The position numbers were made by a program, and so were the translations under genes. From contig JAFQZI010000053.1 of the NCBI GenBank assembly GCA_017406005.1, positions 29,877 to 93,876 of the forward strand: DNA of 64,000 nucleotides, written 5' to 3'. Under the pieces are notes generated by a model. That model was given only the letters and a program-made list of their open reading frames with translations. It searched no databases and had not been told where the DNA came from. The DNA is from Oscillospiraceae bacterium (GTDB lineage: Bacteria > Bacillota > Clostridia > Oscillospirales > Oscillospiraceae). Below, piece after piece: positions 52,580-61,959 of the stretch (position 1 is the first letter of the stretch; the number at the start of each line of letters is the position of its first letter).

Positions 52580-53647
52580 ATGGCAGATAATAATCTCCCT
52601 AAAAAAAGTATTCTGAGTGCGCAGATCGATCTGAGCAAATTTTCTCCCGCTACAGAGGAAGAAAAACGTCAGCAGGATGTAATGTCGGAATCCGTTACCT
52701 TTTTTAAGGATGGAATGCGCAAACTGTTTCGAAATCCTCTTGCTGTAGTCAGTCTGATTGTGCTGTTCTGTATTATTGTGACGATTATTGTTGCGCCTCT
52801 GATTGTCCCTTACGGATATTCGGAAATGCTTTCCATTGACGGGAAGCGAGATAAAGGCGCTAAAAATCTCCGTCCGTTTGAATTCAGCAAAGCGGAGCAG
52901 CAATACATAGAGAAAGGGAACTATCGCTTCCCGCATATATTCGGCACCGATGAACAATGCCGGGATTACTTTATCCGAGTAATCTACGGAACGCGAGTTT
53001 CTCTGATAGTCGGGCTCTTTGCAAGCATTATTGTGCTGATTATCGGGATGATCTACGGCAGTATATCCGGTTATCTCGGAGGGAGAACTGACCTGATCAT
53101 GATGAGGATTGTGGATATTATTTATTCTCTCCCGGACATGCTGATTATTATTCTTCTTTCCGTTGCGCTGAATGAAGTGCTGGTTTTTGCATCCGGATCG
53201 GCATTGGCTAAAATTGGAACCAATATGGTATCCATGTTTATAGTGTTTGGTCTTCTTTACTGGGTAACAATGGCACGTTTGATCCGCGGCCAGATTCTCT
53301 CAATCAAGCAGAACGAATACATCCTTGCAGCCAAGTCTATCGGGGCAAAACCGGGAAGAATCATCCGGAAACATATCCTTCCCAATTGCCTTTCCGTCAT
53401 TATCATTTCTACTGCACTCCAGATCCCGTCAGCTATTTTTACGGAGAGCTATCTGAGCTTCGTCGGGCTCGGTGTCCAGGCGCCGATGCCGTCTCTCGGT
53501 TCGCTTGCAAATGCTGCTCGTGCGGGTCTGCAGAGCTATCCGTATAAACTGGTTTTCCCGGCACTGACGATCTGTCTGATCGTTTTGAGTCTGAACCTGC
53601 TGGGTGATGGCCTGCGGGATGCCTTTGACCCGAAGCTGAAGAGGTGA
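52580..53647 (+). CDS. oppC: Oligopeptide ABC transporter permease OppC (operon 1)
   Basis: 355 residues. A ~45-residue cytosolic N-terminus precedes the first helix (RNPLAVVSLIVLFCIIVTI). A ~75-residue external segment leads to FGTDEQCRDYF, where most relatives have GTDxxGRD, so the usual glycine is replaced by Cys. The EAA loop is YILAAKSIGAKPGRIIRKHI. ATG 52580 follows GAGGGAGGAAG. Its end overlaps the region before oppD. Confidence 0.92.
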   Translation: MADNNLPKKSILSAQIDLSKFSPATEEEKRQQDVMSESVTFFKDGMRKLFRNPLAVVSLIVLFCIIVTIIVAPLIVPYGYSEMLSIDGKRDKGAKNLRPFEFSKAEQQYIEKGNYRFPHIFGTDEQCRDYFIRVIYGTRVSLIVGLFASIIVLIIGMIYGSISGYLGGRTDLIMMRIVDIIYSLPDMLIIILLSVALNEVLVFASGSALAKIGTNMVSMFIVFGLLYWVTMARLIRGQILSIKQNEYILAAKSIGAKPGRIIRKHILPNCLSVIIISTALQIPSAIFTESYLSFVGLGVQAPMPSLGSLANAARAGLQSYPYKLVFPALTICLIVLSLNLLGDGLRDAFDPKLKR

Positions 53648-53652
53648 GAGTT

Positions 53653-54648
53653 ATGAAGGAACATCTTTTAAGCGTGCAAGACCTGCACACATCGTTTTTT
53701 ACCGACAACGGTGAAGTTCAGGCTGTCAACGGTGTGTCCTTTAATCTGGATCCCGGTGAAATTCTTGGAATTGTCGGAGAATCAGGTTCAGGAAAATCGG
53801 TAACGGCATATTCCATTATGCAGATCCTTGCTGACACCGGTAAAATAACCGGAGGGCATATCCTTTACAAAGGACAGGATCTGACAACATGGTCAGAAGC
53901 GCAGATGCGGGAATTCCGTGGAAAGTGCTGCTCCATTATCTTCCAGGATCCTATGACATCTTTGAATCCTGTGTTTACGATCGGTAGCCAGCTTCGGGAA
54001 GCCATTGAACTCCACACCAGCCGCAAAGGAAAAGAAGCAAAAGCAAGAGCCATTGAAATGCTTGAACTTGTTGGCATTAATGAGCCTGAACGGCGTATTA
54101 AGCAGTATCCGCACGAACTTTCCGGCGGTATGCGTCAGAGGGTTATGATTGCAATGGCGCTGGCGTGTGAACCGGATATTCTCATTGCTGACGAACCAAC
54201 AACTGCGTTGGATGTGACAATTCAGGCGCAGATTCTGGAACTGATACAGTCGCTGCAGAAAAAACTCGGTATGGCAGTTATCCTTGTGACGCATGATCTC
54301 GGTGTCATAGCGGATATGTGTGATAACATTGTCGTTATGTATGGCGGGCGATTCTGCGAAAGGGGGACGGCGGCAGAGATATTCTATAACCCGAAGCATG
54401 AATATACCAAAGGCCTTCTTCGCTCTATCCCTACAGCAGGAAATATGAAGAAAAAGCTGATTCCAATTTCCGGTACGCCAATCAATATGCTCAACCTGCC
54501 GAAAGGATGTGCTTTCTGCCCTCGTTGTGATGCGGCAATGAAAATCTGCCTGGAAGCAGTTCCGGAAGAGATCGACATTAATGAGAATCACCGGGCGGCC
54601 TGTTGGATGAACATCAAAGAAGCGGCATTGGCCGGAAAGGAGGCGTGA
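53653..54648 (+). CDS. oppD: Oligopeptide ABC transporter ATPase OppD (operon 1)
   Basis: 331 residues. Walker [11 protein letters not shown]-loop [10 protein letters not shown], signature [16 protein letters not shown], Walker [13 protein letters not shown] and switch His in LVTHDLG are complete. The C-terminal ~70 residues form the Cys-containing oligopeptide domain (LPKGCAFCPRCDAAMKIC), which in some Opp ATPases carries a 4Fe-4S cluster. GAGGTGA precedes ATG 53653; a GTG at 53644 overlapping the oppC stop is also in frame. Confidence 0.95.
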   Translation: MKEHLLSVQDLHTSFFTDNGEVQAVNGVSFNLDPGEILGIVGESGSGKSVTAYSIMQILADTGKITGGHILYKGQDLTTWSEAQMREFRGKCCSIIFQDPMTSLNPVFTIGSQLREAIELHTSRKGKEAKARAIEMLELVGINEPERRIKQYPHELSGGMRQRVMIAMALACEPDILIADEPTTALDVTIQAQILELIQSLQKKLGMAVILVTHDLGVIADMCDNIVVMYGGRFCERGTAAEIFYNPKHEYTKGLLRSIPTAGNMKKKLIPISGTPINMLNLPKGCAFCPRCDAAMKICLEAVPEEIDINENHRAACWMNIKEAALAGKEA

Positions 54649-54651
54649 CAC

Positions 54652-55611
54652 ATGAGTGAGACATTGCTGGAAGTAAAAAACCTGAAGCAATACTTCAATG
54701 TTCGCACAAATGTTGGGAAATTTGCCTCTTTGAAAGCAGTAGACGACGTCTCTTTTGATATCGGTCGTGGAGAAACGCTTGGCCTGGTTGGGGAATCGGG
54801 ATGTGGAAAAACAACAGTTGGCAGAACGATTCTCCGTTTGTACGAGCCTACCGCCGGGCAGATCATCTTTGATGGAGAAGAGGTTACAAAGAAGAATATC
54901 ACCCGCATGCGCAAGCAGATGCAGATGGTATTCCAGGATCCATACTCCTCGCTGGATCCCCGTATGACGGTGGAAGATATTATTGGAGAACCTCTTGATG
55001 TGCATAAGCTTTATACAAACAAAAAGGAACGGCGTGAAAAAATCCTTGACCTGATGCAGACAGTCGGGCTGAATGCTGAGCATGCTACCCGGTATGCGCA
55101 TGAATTTTCCGGAGGACAGAGGCAGCGCATTGGTATTGCCAGAGCACTTGCGGTCAATCCACAGTTTATTGTCTGTGATGAGCCGGTCTCTGCGTTGGAT
55201 GTATCGATTCAGGCACAGGTCATCAACATGTTCGAGGAGCTGCAGGAAAAACTTGGGGTTGCTTACCTGTTTATTGCCCATGACTTGCTGGTGGTGCATC
55301 ATATTTCCAATCGAATTGCTGTAATGTATCTGGGCAAAATAGTTGAAATTGCAGATGCGGATGAATTAAATGATCACCCAATCCACCCGTATACGGAATC
55401 CCTGCTTTCAGCAGTACCGATTCCGGATCCCAATATAACAAGAGCCAGAAAACGCATCGTTCTGGAGGGGGATGTGCCGTCTCCCCTGAATATGCCCACC
55501 GGTTGTCCGTTCAGGACCCGTTGCCGGTATGCAACGGAGCGGTGTTCTGCACAGTGCCCGCCCCTTACCGACCGCGGAACAAGGCATCTGGTTGCCTGCT
55601 GGGAAAAGTAA
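54652..55611 (+). CDS. oppF: Oligopeptide ABC transporter ATPase OppF (operon 1)
   Basis: 319 residues. Walker A GESGCGKTT, FQDPYSSLDPRMTVEDII, signature FSGGQRQRIGIARAL, Walker B FIVCDEPVSALD and AHDLLVVHHIS are intact; the C-terminal TGCPFRTRCRYATERC cysteines match the oligopeptide domain. It pairs with OppD as an ATPase heterodimer. It starts three bases after oppD with AAGGAGG in front. Confidence 0.95.
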   Translation: MSETLLEVKNLKQYFNVRTNVGKFASLKAVDDVSFDIGRGETLGLVGESGCGKTTVGRTILRLYEPTAGQIIFDGEEVTKKNITRMRKQMQMVFQDPYSSLDPRMTVEDIIGEPLDVHKLYTNKKERREKILDLMQTVGLNAEHATRYAHEFSGGQRQRIGIARALAVNPQFIVCDEPVSALDVSIQAQVINMFEELQEKLGVAYLFIAHDLLVVHHISNRIAVMYLGKIVEIADADELNDHPIHPYTESLLSAVPIPDPNITRARKRIVLEGDVPSPLNMPTGCPFRTRCRYATERCSAQCPPLTDRGTRHLVACWEK

Positions 55612-55694
55612 AGAGAAATACCGGCAATTCGTTGCATAAGAGAAGAATACCGAAAGGGAAATCTGGTTAATATAACAAAAATAATCGGCTCCAC

Positions 55695-55723
55695 TTGTGT
55701 AAATTGCCGAAAAGTGCTATATT
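55695..55723 (+). promoter_or_regulatory. Promoter in front of the permuted oppA
   Basis: TTGTGT, 17 bases, TATATT with TGC in front, suggesting separate high expression of the binding protein. Confidence 0.6.
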
Positions 55724-55738
55724 TTATCGCGTTAAATA

Positions 55739-55773
55739 CTTTAGTTCAATAAACTAAATAGTTTGGACTAAAG
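55739..55773 (+). repeat. Nested inverted repeat in the oppA leader
   Basis: CTTTAGT (55739-55745) pairs with ACTAAAG (55767-55773), and inside it AAACTA (55751-55756) pairs with TAGTTT (55759-55764). It lies just downstream of the predicted start site; it may be an operator or a 5' stabilising hairpin. Confidence 0.5.
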
Positions 55774-55797
55774 AAAAATAAAAAATGGAGGAAACCC

Positions 55798-57510
55798 ATG
55801 AAAAAGTTTTTAGCACTTCTTATCGCGGCTGTAATGTGCTTCTCTATGGGAGCTGTTGCATTCGCAGATGCTGCTGATGATCTCGTCAGCGACGCATTCA
55901 TCGACCCGATCAATGACTGGGCAAAATACGATGAAATGATCGCACAGATCAAAGCAGAGACCGATTTTGCTAAGCGCACCGAACTGATGCACCAGGCAGA
56001 AGATGTCCTTATGTCCAACTACTGTGTCATTCCTATCTACTATTACAATGACCAGTATATGCAGAAGGACTATGTCTCCGGCGTCTATTCCAACCCGTTT
56101 GCAACAAAGTTTTGGATGTATGCAAAATTGGATAATGGCTCTACTACTTTCCGTACCAATAACGGTCCGGAACCAGACTATCTTGATCCTGCCCTCAACA
56201 GCTCAGTTGACGGCGCCTGCCTCGCGGCGAACTCTTTCTCCGGCCTTTACACTTACAACGCAGAGGGGGTTACCACCCCTGCCTGTGCAGAAGGTTATGA
56301 AGTCTCCGAAGACGGCCTGACCTACACGGTTACCCTGAAGTCCGGCCTCAAATGGTCTGATGGCTCCGATCTCACCGCTGCTGATTTTGAATACTCTTGG
56401 AAGCGCGCTGTTGCTCCTGAGACGGCTGCTGACTATGAATACATGTTCTCCGGCTTCAACGGATATCCCGATGCTCTGAATGTTACGGCTGTAGATGATA
56501 CCACGCTCGTTTTCGTTCTGGATGCTCCTTGCGCTTATATGGAAGACCTGATGGCATTCCCGACCTTCTATCCTGTTTGCAAGGCTTATGTAGAAGCAAA
56601 CTCCACTCCGGATGCTCCGGGTGCTTGGTGCCAGGAAGCTGGTTTTGTATCTAATGGTGCATTTGTTTGCACTGGCTGGAACCACGATGTTTCCATGACC
56701 TATGAGAAGAACCCGTATTGGTTTGATGCAGATAAGGTCACTATTGAAAAAGTCGAGTTTATGCTTTCCCAGGATGACACAGCAATCTATGCTGCATACA
56801 ATGCTGGAGATATTGATTTTTGTGAATCAGTTCCGACTGATGAGATTGCAACATTGCTCGAGACTGAGAATCCTGAATTCCATATTGTTGATGAGCTTGG
56901 TACCTACTATGCAGCATTTAATGCGAACAGCAAGCTCTTTGCTGACAAGACTCCTGCTCAGGCAGCTTGCATGCGTCAGGCATTCTCCCTCCTTATCGAC
57001 CGTGACTACATCGTTGAGAACATTGGACAGACAGGTCAGGTTGCTGCAAATGCTTACCTGCCTCTCGGCATGGCTGACGGTAACGGCGGCTTCTTCAAGA
57101 CAGATGCTATTGAAGAAGGCTACTATGATCCGTACGCTATCAACAATGACTATGAAGGCACTGTTGCCAAGGCTATTGAGCTTCTGGAAGCAGCCGGCTA
57201 CAAGTTTGAAAATGGTGTTCTCTCCAGCGAGACTCCGATCAACATTGAGTACCTGACCAACGAGAGTTCCGGTCATATTGCCATTGCTGAATCCATGCAG
57301 CAGGACTTCAGTGCAATCGGCATTGAAATGACCATTCAGGTTCAGGACTGGAACGTCTTCCTCGAGGAGCGCAAGCAGGGCAACTTTGACTTCGCTCGTG
57401 AAGGTTGGATTGCTGACTTCAACGACCCGATTAATATGCTTGAAATGTTCACTACTGTTTCTGGCAATAATGACCCGCAGTATGGCCGTTTCGAAGGCTG
57501 GGACGCCTGA
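55798..57510 (+). CDS. oppA: Oligopeptide-binding protein, circularly permuted (operon 1)
   Basis: 570 residues. A signal peptide (about 1-25, ending AFADA) is followed by residues 26-113 (YDEMIAQIKAETDFAKRTEL, VIPIYYYNDQYM, YVSGVYSNP) that normally form the extreme C-terminus of family-5 binding proteins. From 114 (FRTNNGPEPDYLDPALNSS) the ordinary N-terminus starts, continuing through LKSGLKWSDGSDLTAADFEY and IDRDYIVEN, and stopping at SGNNDPQYGR, just where the missing C-terminal part would follow. The second OppA here has the normal order. Both termini lie in the same lobe in known structures, so the permutation can fold. GGAGG precedes the ATG. Confidence 0.88.
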   Translation: MKKFLALLIAAVMCFSMGAVAFADAADDLVSDAFIDPINDWAKYDEMIAQIKAETDFAKRTELMHQAEDVLMSNYCVIPIYYYNDQYMQKDYVSGVYSNPFATKFWMYAKLDNGSTTFRTNNGPEPDYLDPALNSSVDGACLAANSFSGLYTYNAEGVTTPACAEGYEVSEDGLTYTVTLKSGLKWSDGSDLTAADFEYSWKRAVAPETAADYEYMFSGFNGYPDALNVTAVDDTTLVFVLDAPCAYMEDLMAFPTFYPVCKAYVEANSTPDAPGAWCQEAGFVSNGAFVCTGWNHDVSMTYEKNPYWFDADKVTIEKVEFMLSQDDTAIYAAYNAGDIDFCESVPTDEIATLLETENPEFHIVDELGTYYAAFNANSKLFADKTPAQAACMRQAFSLLIDRDYIVENIGQTGQVAANAYLPLGMADGNGGFFKTDAIEEGYYDPYAINNDYEGTVAKAIELLEAAGYKFENGVLSSETPINIEYLTNESSGHIAIAESMQQDFSAIGIEMTIQVQDWNVFLEERKQGNFDFAREGWIADFNDPINMLEMFTTVSGNNDPQYGRFEGWDA

Positions 57511-57539
57511 TTCCAAAAGTAAAACCATAAGGAATAACT

Positions 57540-57566
57540 GATCAGCCCGGGATTTCCCGGGCTGAT
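57540..57566 (+). terminator. Terminator after operon 1
   Basis: ATCAGCCCGGG pairs with CCCGGGCTGAT around ATTT, followed by a weak T tract. A second small stem CCTGCAC/GTGCAGG follows at 57595-57612. Confidence 0.7.
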
Positions 57567-57672
57567 TTCCTGTTCTTTAAGAAGGTAATGATACCTGCAC
57601 GTTTGTGCAGGATGACAAACTGTAAATAATTGAGGTGTATTATTTTTGTGAGTCTTTCTTGTATGACACGTC

Positions 57673-57701
57673 TTGCATAAATATGCGGTCTGATTTATAA
57701 T
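57673..57701 (+). promoter_or_regulatory. Promoter of the second opp operon
   Basis: TTGCAT, 17 bases, TATAAT, about 90 bases upstream of oppB2. Confidence 0.75.
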
Positions 57702-57715
57702 ATAAACAACTACAG

Positions 57716-57740
57716 TGCAACGATTCTGCATGACGTTGCA
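57716..57740 (+). repeat. Inverted repeat in the oppB2 leader
   Basis: TGCAACG (57716-57722) and CGTTGCA (57734-57740) are perfect arms around 11 bases, about 15 bases after the -10. It could be an operator or a leader hairpin. Confidence 0.5.
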
Positions 57741-57793
57741 TATTTCTTTTTTATGAAAACTGTTTCAGGCTGGAACGGAAAGGTAGTGAGATC

Positions 57794-58711
57794 ATGAAGA
57801 AATACCTGATAAAAAGAGTGCTGCTGATGGTTGTGACACTCTTCATGATAGCATTACTTACCTTTTGTTTAATGCATATTGTTCCGGGCAGTCCTTTCAC
57901 CTCGCAGAAACAGGTTTCTCAGGCTGTGTTGGATGCGTTAATGGCAAAGTACAACCTGGATGATCCGCTCTGGAAGCAGTTTGTGGATTATATGATCGGA
58001 GTACTCCATTTTGATTTTGGTCCGAGCTATAAGTATACGGGAAAAACCGTAAACGACTTTATTGAAAGCGGGATGCCCTATTCCGGTACGCTTGGTCTGG
58101 TGACGCTTGTTTTTGTGCTTTTAATGAGTATCCCGATGGGCATCGTGTCAGCGCTGAGAAACGGCCGCTGGCAAGACATGCTTCTGATGTTCATTGCCAC
58201 TCTCGGCGTGACAATTCCCAGCTTTGTGATTGCCACGGGCCTGTTGTATATCTTTTCTTTTAAACTGGGATGGACGCCTGTTTACGGAGTGGATAGTTGG
58301 AAAGGCTATATTCTGCCCATGATAGCGATGGGGGGATATTCCATCAGCTTTCTTGCGCGTCTGATGCGGTCTTCTCTGCTGGAGGTCATGGGGCAGGATT
58401 ATATCCGGACGGCACGGGCAAAGGGGATTAGTGAAGTCCGCATTATCTGGAAGCATGCCCTGCGCAATGCATTGATCCCTGTGATTACGGTTCTCGGTCC
58501 CACAATTGCCAATCTGCTCACGGGATCGTTTGTGATTGAAAAGATCTTTGCGATTCCCGGCCTCGGCGGATATTTTGTAAACAGCGTAACGCAAAGAGAC
58601 TATACAACCATCATGGGGATGACGATTTTTTATGCGACGGTTCTGATCGCAATGATTTTTATTGTGGATATCTTTTACTGCCTGATAGATCCGCGCATTA
58701 AATACGAGTAG
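57794..58711 (+). CDS. oppB: Oligopeptide ABC transporter permease OppB (operon 2)
   Basis: 305 residues and six membrane helices, clearly paralogous to the oppB at 51655: same KYLIKRVLLMVVTLFMIA start, VPGSPF and EAA loop YIRTARAKGISEVRIIWKHA. The external and hinge segments differ, so the substrate path may differ. AAGGTAGTGAG precedes the ATG. Confidence 0.93.
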   Translation: MKKYLIKRVLLMVVTLFMIALLTFCLMHIVPGSPFTSQKQVSQAVLDALMAKYNLDDPLWKQFVDYMIGVLHFDFGPSYKYTGKTVNDFIESGMPYSGTLGLVTLVFVLLMSIPMGIVSALRNGRWQDMLLMFIATLGVTIPSFVIATGLLYIFSFKLGWTPVYGVDSWKGYILPMIAMGGYSISFLARLMRSSLLEVMGQDYIRTARAKGISEVRIIWKHALRNALIPVITVLGPTIANLLTGSFVIEKIFAIPGLGGYFVNSVTQRDYTTIMGMTIFYATVLIAMIFIVDIFYCLIDPRIKYE

Positions 58712-58728
58712 GGGAGGAGACGGATCTC

Positions 58729-59889
58729 ATGTCAGAAGATAGAAAATGGGAACGTGTCTCCGGAAATCAGGAAGAAGCAGAACGGATTTATCGGAAGTCC
58801 CGGTCTTTTCTGGGGGATGTCTGGTTTCGCTTCCGGCATAAACCGACGGCACTTCTGGGGCTTGTCCTGGTACTGATTTTGCTGATATTTTGTCTTTTAG
58901 GGCCTTTCTTTACTCCCTATACCTATTCGGAACAGAACAACAAAATGGCCAGCATCCCTCCTCTGCTGACGGTTTATCCCGGCCCGGAGGACGATTCTTA
59001 CATTTATATTACCCAGGGGCTGAAGCTGATTGAGGTCGATGGGGAAGGGAATCTGGTCCGCCAGCTGAAAAAGAAAAAGGACGACAATAAGCAAAAGAGA
59101 ACATCCTTTACCTGGGATGACGACACATTGGTGTATCTTGATTATTCCCGCCTGCCGAACACAATTCTTGATTCGGAGGGAAACCGGGTAGAAATCAGCC
59201 AGAAAAAATGGAATCACACCTATCTTCTCGGAACTGATCAGCTCGGAAGGGATATCCTGACGCGCCTGATGTACGGAACAAGGATTTCTCTGATGGTTGC
59301 TTTTATTGCGGCACTGGTCAACATGGTAATCGGGATTGCCTATGGCGGAATATCCGGCTATCTCGGAGGGAGAACAGATACGGTGATGATGCGTATAGTG
59401 GATATTATCTCCACTATACCGCTTACGCTATATGTCATACTGATTAAGATGTGCCTAAATGATGGGCTTTTATCGATCATTATTGCACTTTCCAGTGTGT
59501 ATTGGGTGGACATGGCACGTGTTGTTCGAGGGGAGATGCTCTCCCTGAAGAATCAGGAATTTGTTCTGGCTGCGCGTACGATTGGTTCTTCAACAAAGAC
59601 GATTCTGTTTAACCATCTTATCCCGAATGCGATGGGGCCTATTCTGGTTACGGTTACAATGCTGATCCCGAGTGCCATTTTCATGGAAGCCTTTATGAGT
59701 TTTATCGGTATTGGGATTGCACCTCCGATGGCTTCTCTTGGTACTATGTGCAACGATGCAACAGAAACGTTGCGGACGAATCCCTACCAGCTTTTCCTTC
59801 CGGCGCTGGTGATTTGTATTATCATGTTTGCATTTAACTTCGTCGGAGATGGGCTGCGGGACGCCCTGGATCCGAAACTGAAGAAATAG
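58729..59889 (+). CDS. oppC: Oligopeptide ABC transporter permease OppC with enlarged external loop (operon 2)
   Basis: 386 residues. After the first helix (about 45-65) about 110 mostly hydrophilic residues (PPLLTVYPGPEDDSYIYI, a KKKKDDNKQKR patch, LPNTILDSEGNR) precede LLGTDQLGRDILTR. This external domain is longer than in the operon 1 paralogue. The EAA loop is FVLAARTIGSSTKTILFNHL. GGGGAGGAG precedes the ATG. Confidence 0.92.
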   Translation: MSEDRKWERVSGNQEEAERIYRKSRSFLGDVWFRFRHKPTALLGLVLVLILLIFCLLGPFFTPYTYSEQNNKMASIPPLLTVYPGPEDDSYIYITQGLKLIEVDGEGNLVRQLKKKKDDNKQKRTSFTWDDDTLVYLDYSRLPNTILDSEGNRVEISQKKWNHTYLLGTDQLGRDILTRLMYGTRISLMVAFIAALVNMVIGIAYGGISGYLGGRTDTVMMRIVDIISTIPLTLYVILIKMCLNDGLLSIIIALSSVYWVDMARVVRGEMLSLKNQEFVLAARTIGSSTKTILFNHLIPNAMGPILVTVTMLIPSAIFMEAFMSFIGIGIAPPMASLGTMCNDATETLRTNPYQLFLPALVICIIMFAFNFVGDGLRDALDPKLKK

Positions 59890-59897
59890 GAGAGGAA

Positions 59898-60923
59898 ATG
59901 ATGGAACATATCCTTGAAGTGCAGGATCTGCACACTTCCTTTCTGACGTCTTCCGGAGAAGTCAAGGCGGTACGGGGTGTTTCCTTTACTGTTGATAAAG
60001 GGGAATCTGTTGGGATTGTCGGAGAGAGCGGAAGTGGGAAATCGGTAACAAGTCTCTCTGTTATGCAGTTGCTCGCCGGTACGGGCAGAATCGTCAGCGG
60101 GAGTGTAAAGCTCAACGGAAGAGAACTGGTCGGTTTGTCATCCAAAGAGATGCGCAGCATTCGGGGCAAAGAAATGGCAATGATCTTCCAGGATCCCATG
60201 ACGAGTTTGAATCCCCTGATACCGGTCGGAGAACAGGTCGGGGAAATGTTGTGGTCCCATGATAAGTCGCTTTCAAAAGCGGAGCGGGAAGCGCGGGTTG
60301 TGGAACTGTTTCAAATGGTGCGGATACCCGAAGCCGAAAAAAGATTGAAAAGCTATCCCCATGAATTTTCCGGAGGCATGCGACAGCGGGTTATGATAGC
60401 CATGGCGCTTGCCTGCAAGCCGGATCTTCTGATCGCCGATGAGCCGACAACGGCCCTCGACGTGTCCATCCAGGACCAGATCCTTAAGCTGATGCGGAGC
60501 ATCCAGAAGGAAATTGGAATGAGTATCATGTTTATCACGCATGATCTCGGAGTAGTGGCAGAGCTTTGCAGCCGCGTGCTGGTGATGTATGGCGGATTAA
60601 TCATGGAGGAAGCCAATATCTATGATATCTTTGAGAGTCCGCTTCACCCCTATACCATGGGGCTGATTGCATCCATTCCGGATATTAACCAGGATAAGAG
60701 CAAGAAGCTTCAGCCGATTATCGGGTCTCCGCCGGATATGATTCATCCGCCAGCCGGGTGTCCCTTTGCACCGCGCTGTCCGTATGCATGCCGGATCTGC
60801 CAGGAAGAATTACCGCCGGTTTTTCGTGCCGGAGAAAGCCATACCAGCCGATGCTGGCTTCTGGATGAGGATGCACCTTCAATCAATAATCCCCTGAAAA
60901 ACCGGAAGGGGGCGCTGAAATGA
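59898..60923 (+). CDS. oppD: Oligopeptide ABC transporter ATPase OppD (operon 2)
   Basis: 341 residues with Walker [48 protein letters not shown] and ITHDLGVV. The C-terminal cluster [17 protein letters not shown] is complete. Two adjacent ATGs (59898 and 59901) follow GGAGAGGAA. The stop overlaps oppF by four bases. Confidence 0.95.
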   Translation: MMEHILEVQDLHTSFLTSSGEVKAVRGVSFTVDKGESVGIVGESGSGKSVTSLSVMQLLAGTGRIVSGSVKLNGRELVGLSSKEMRSIRGKEMAMIFQDPMTSLNPLIPVGEQVGEMLWSHDKSLSKAEREARVVELFQMVRIPEAEKRLKSYPHEFSGGMRQRVMIAMALACKPDLLIADEPTTALDVSIQDQILKLMRSIQKEIGMSIMFITHDLGVVAELCSRVLVMYGGLIMEEANIYDIFESPLHPYTMGLIASIPDINQDKSKKLQPIIGSPPDMIHPPAGCPFAPRCPYACRICQEELPPVFRAGESHTSRCWLLDEDAPSINNPLKNRKGALK

Positions 60924-61888
60924 ATGAACAGGTACCCGTTCTTCAGGTTGAAGGGTTGACGAAACATTTTCCTGTCAGTGGGCGGAAGGTTGTTCATGCG
61001 GTAGACAATGTCAGTTTTTCCATTTTTCGAGGGAAAACATTTGGACTGGTCGGAGAAAGCGGATGTGGGAAGAGCTCCTGTGCCCGTACCATCATTCGTA
61101 TCTATGAACCGACAGCCGGAAAAATCCTGATTGACGGAGAAGATATTTCTGGTTTGAATCAGAAACAGCTTCTGCCGATCAGGAAAAAGATGCAGATGAT
61201 CTTTCAGGATCCTTATGCTTCTCTGAATGCCAGAATGACAGTGCATGATATTATAGCAGAACCTCTGAGAGCACATCAGGTTTGCACATCACGGCAGGAA
61301 GAGAATGAGCTGATAAGTGATATGCTTGCCCGTGTCGGGTTGAACAAAGACCATGCAAACCGGTATGCACATGAATTTTCCGGAGGACAGCGTCAGCGTG
61401 TTGGTATTGCCCGTGCCTTGATCCTCAAGCCTGAGCTTGTCATTTGTGATGAACCGATTTCTGCGCTGGATGTTTCCATCCAGGCACAGGTTGTGAACAT
61501 GCTTCGGCATTTCCAGGATGAACTGGGTTTGACCTATCTTTTTATCGCACATGATTTATCCATGGTGCGGTATGTGTCAGACGATGTCGGGGTTATGTAT
61601 CTCGGTCAGCTTGTGGAAAAATGCGAAGCGGACGAGATCTACAGCCATCCGCTGCATCCGTATACAACAGGATTGCTCTCGTCCATTCCCGTTCCGAATC
61701 CAAGGCTCGCAAAGGCAAAGGAAAAGAGCGGTCTGGAGGGAGATCTCCCGAGCCCGATTGATCCGCCTGCCGGATGCCGATTCCATACACGCTGTCCCTA
61801 TGCCACAGAGCGTTGCAAAGAAGAAACTCCGCTTTTGAAAGAAGCATCTTCCGGGCATTTTGTGGCCTGTCACCGTATCATTCAATAG
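60920..61888 (+). CDS. oppF: Oligopeptide ABC transporter ATPase OppF (operon 2)
   Basis: 322 residues. Walker A GESGCGKSS, FQDPYASLNARMTVHDII, FSGGQRQRVGIARAL, LVICDEPISALD and AHDLSMVRYVS; the C-terminal AGCRFHTRCPYATERC is intact. Translationally coupled to oppD (ATGA). A 71-base gap with a small hairpin separates it from oppA2. Confidence 0.95.
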   Translation: MNEQVPVLQVEGLTKHFPVSGRKVVHAVDNVSFSIFRGKTFGLVGESGCGKSSCARTIIRIYEPTAGKILIDGEDISGLNQKQLLPIRKKMQMIFQDPYASLNARMTVHDIIAEPLRAHQVCTSRQEENELISDMLARVGLNKDHANRYAHEFSGGQRQRVGIARALILKPELVICDEPISALDVSIQAQVVNMLRHFQDELGLTYLFIAHDLSMVRYVSDDVGVMYLGQLVEKCEADEIYSHPLHPYTTGLLSSIPVPNPRLAKAKEKSGLEGDLPSPIDPPAGCRFHTRCPYATERCKEETPLLKEASSGHFVACHRIIQ

Positions 61889-61895
61889 ATGAGTC

Positions 61896-61911
61896 CGGCA
61901 GGAAACTGCCG
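61896..61911 (+). other. GAAA-tetraloop hairpin before oppA2
   Basis: CGGCAG-GAAA-CTGCCG is a short, very stable GNRA hairpin in the oppF-oppA2 gap, a likely mRNA processing or stabilising element that would favour binding-protein expression. Confidence 0.5.
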
Positions 61912-61959
61912 TGCCCATAAACGCAGCCCAAATTTTTATACTTTTAAGGAGGAAACCCA

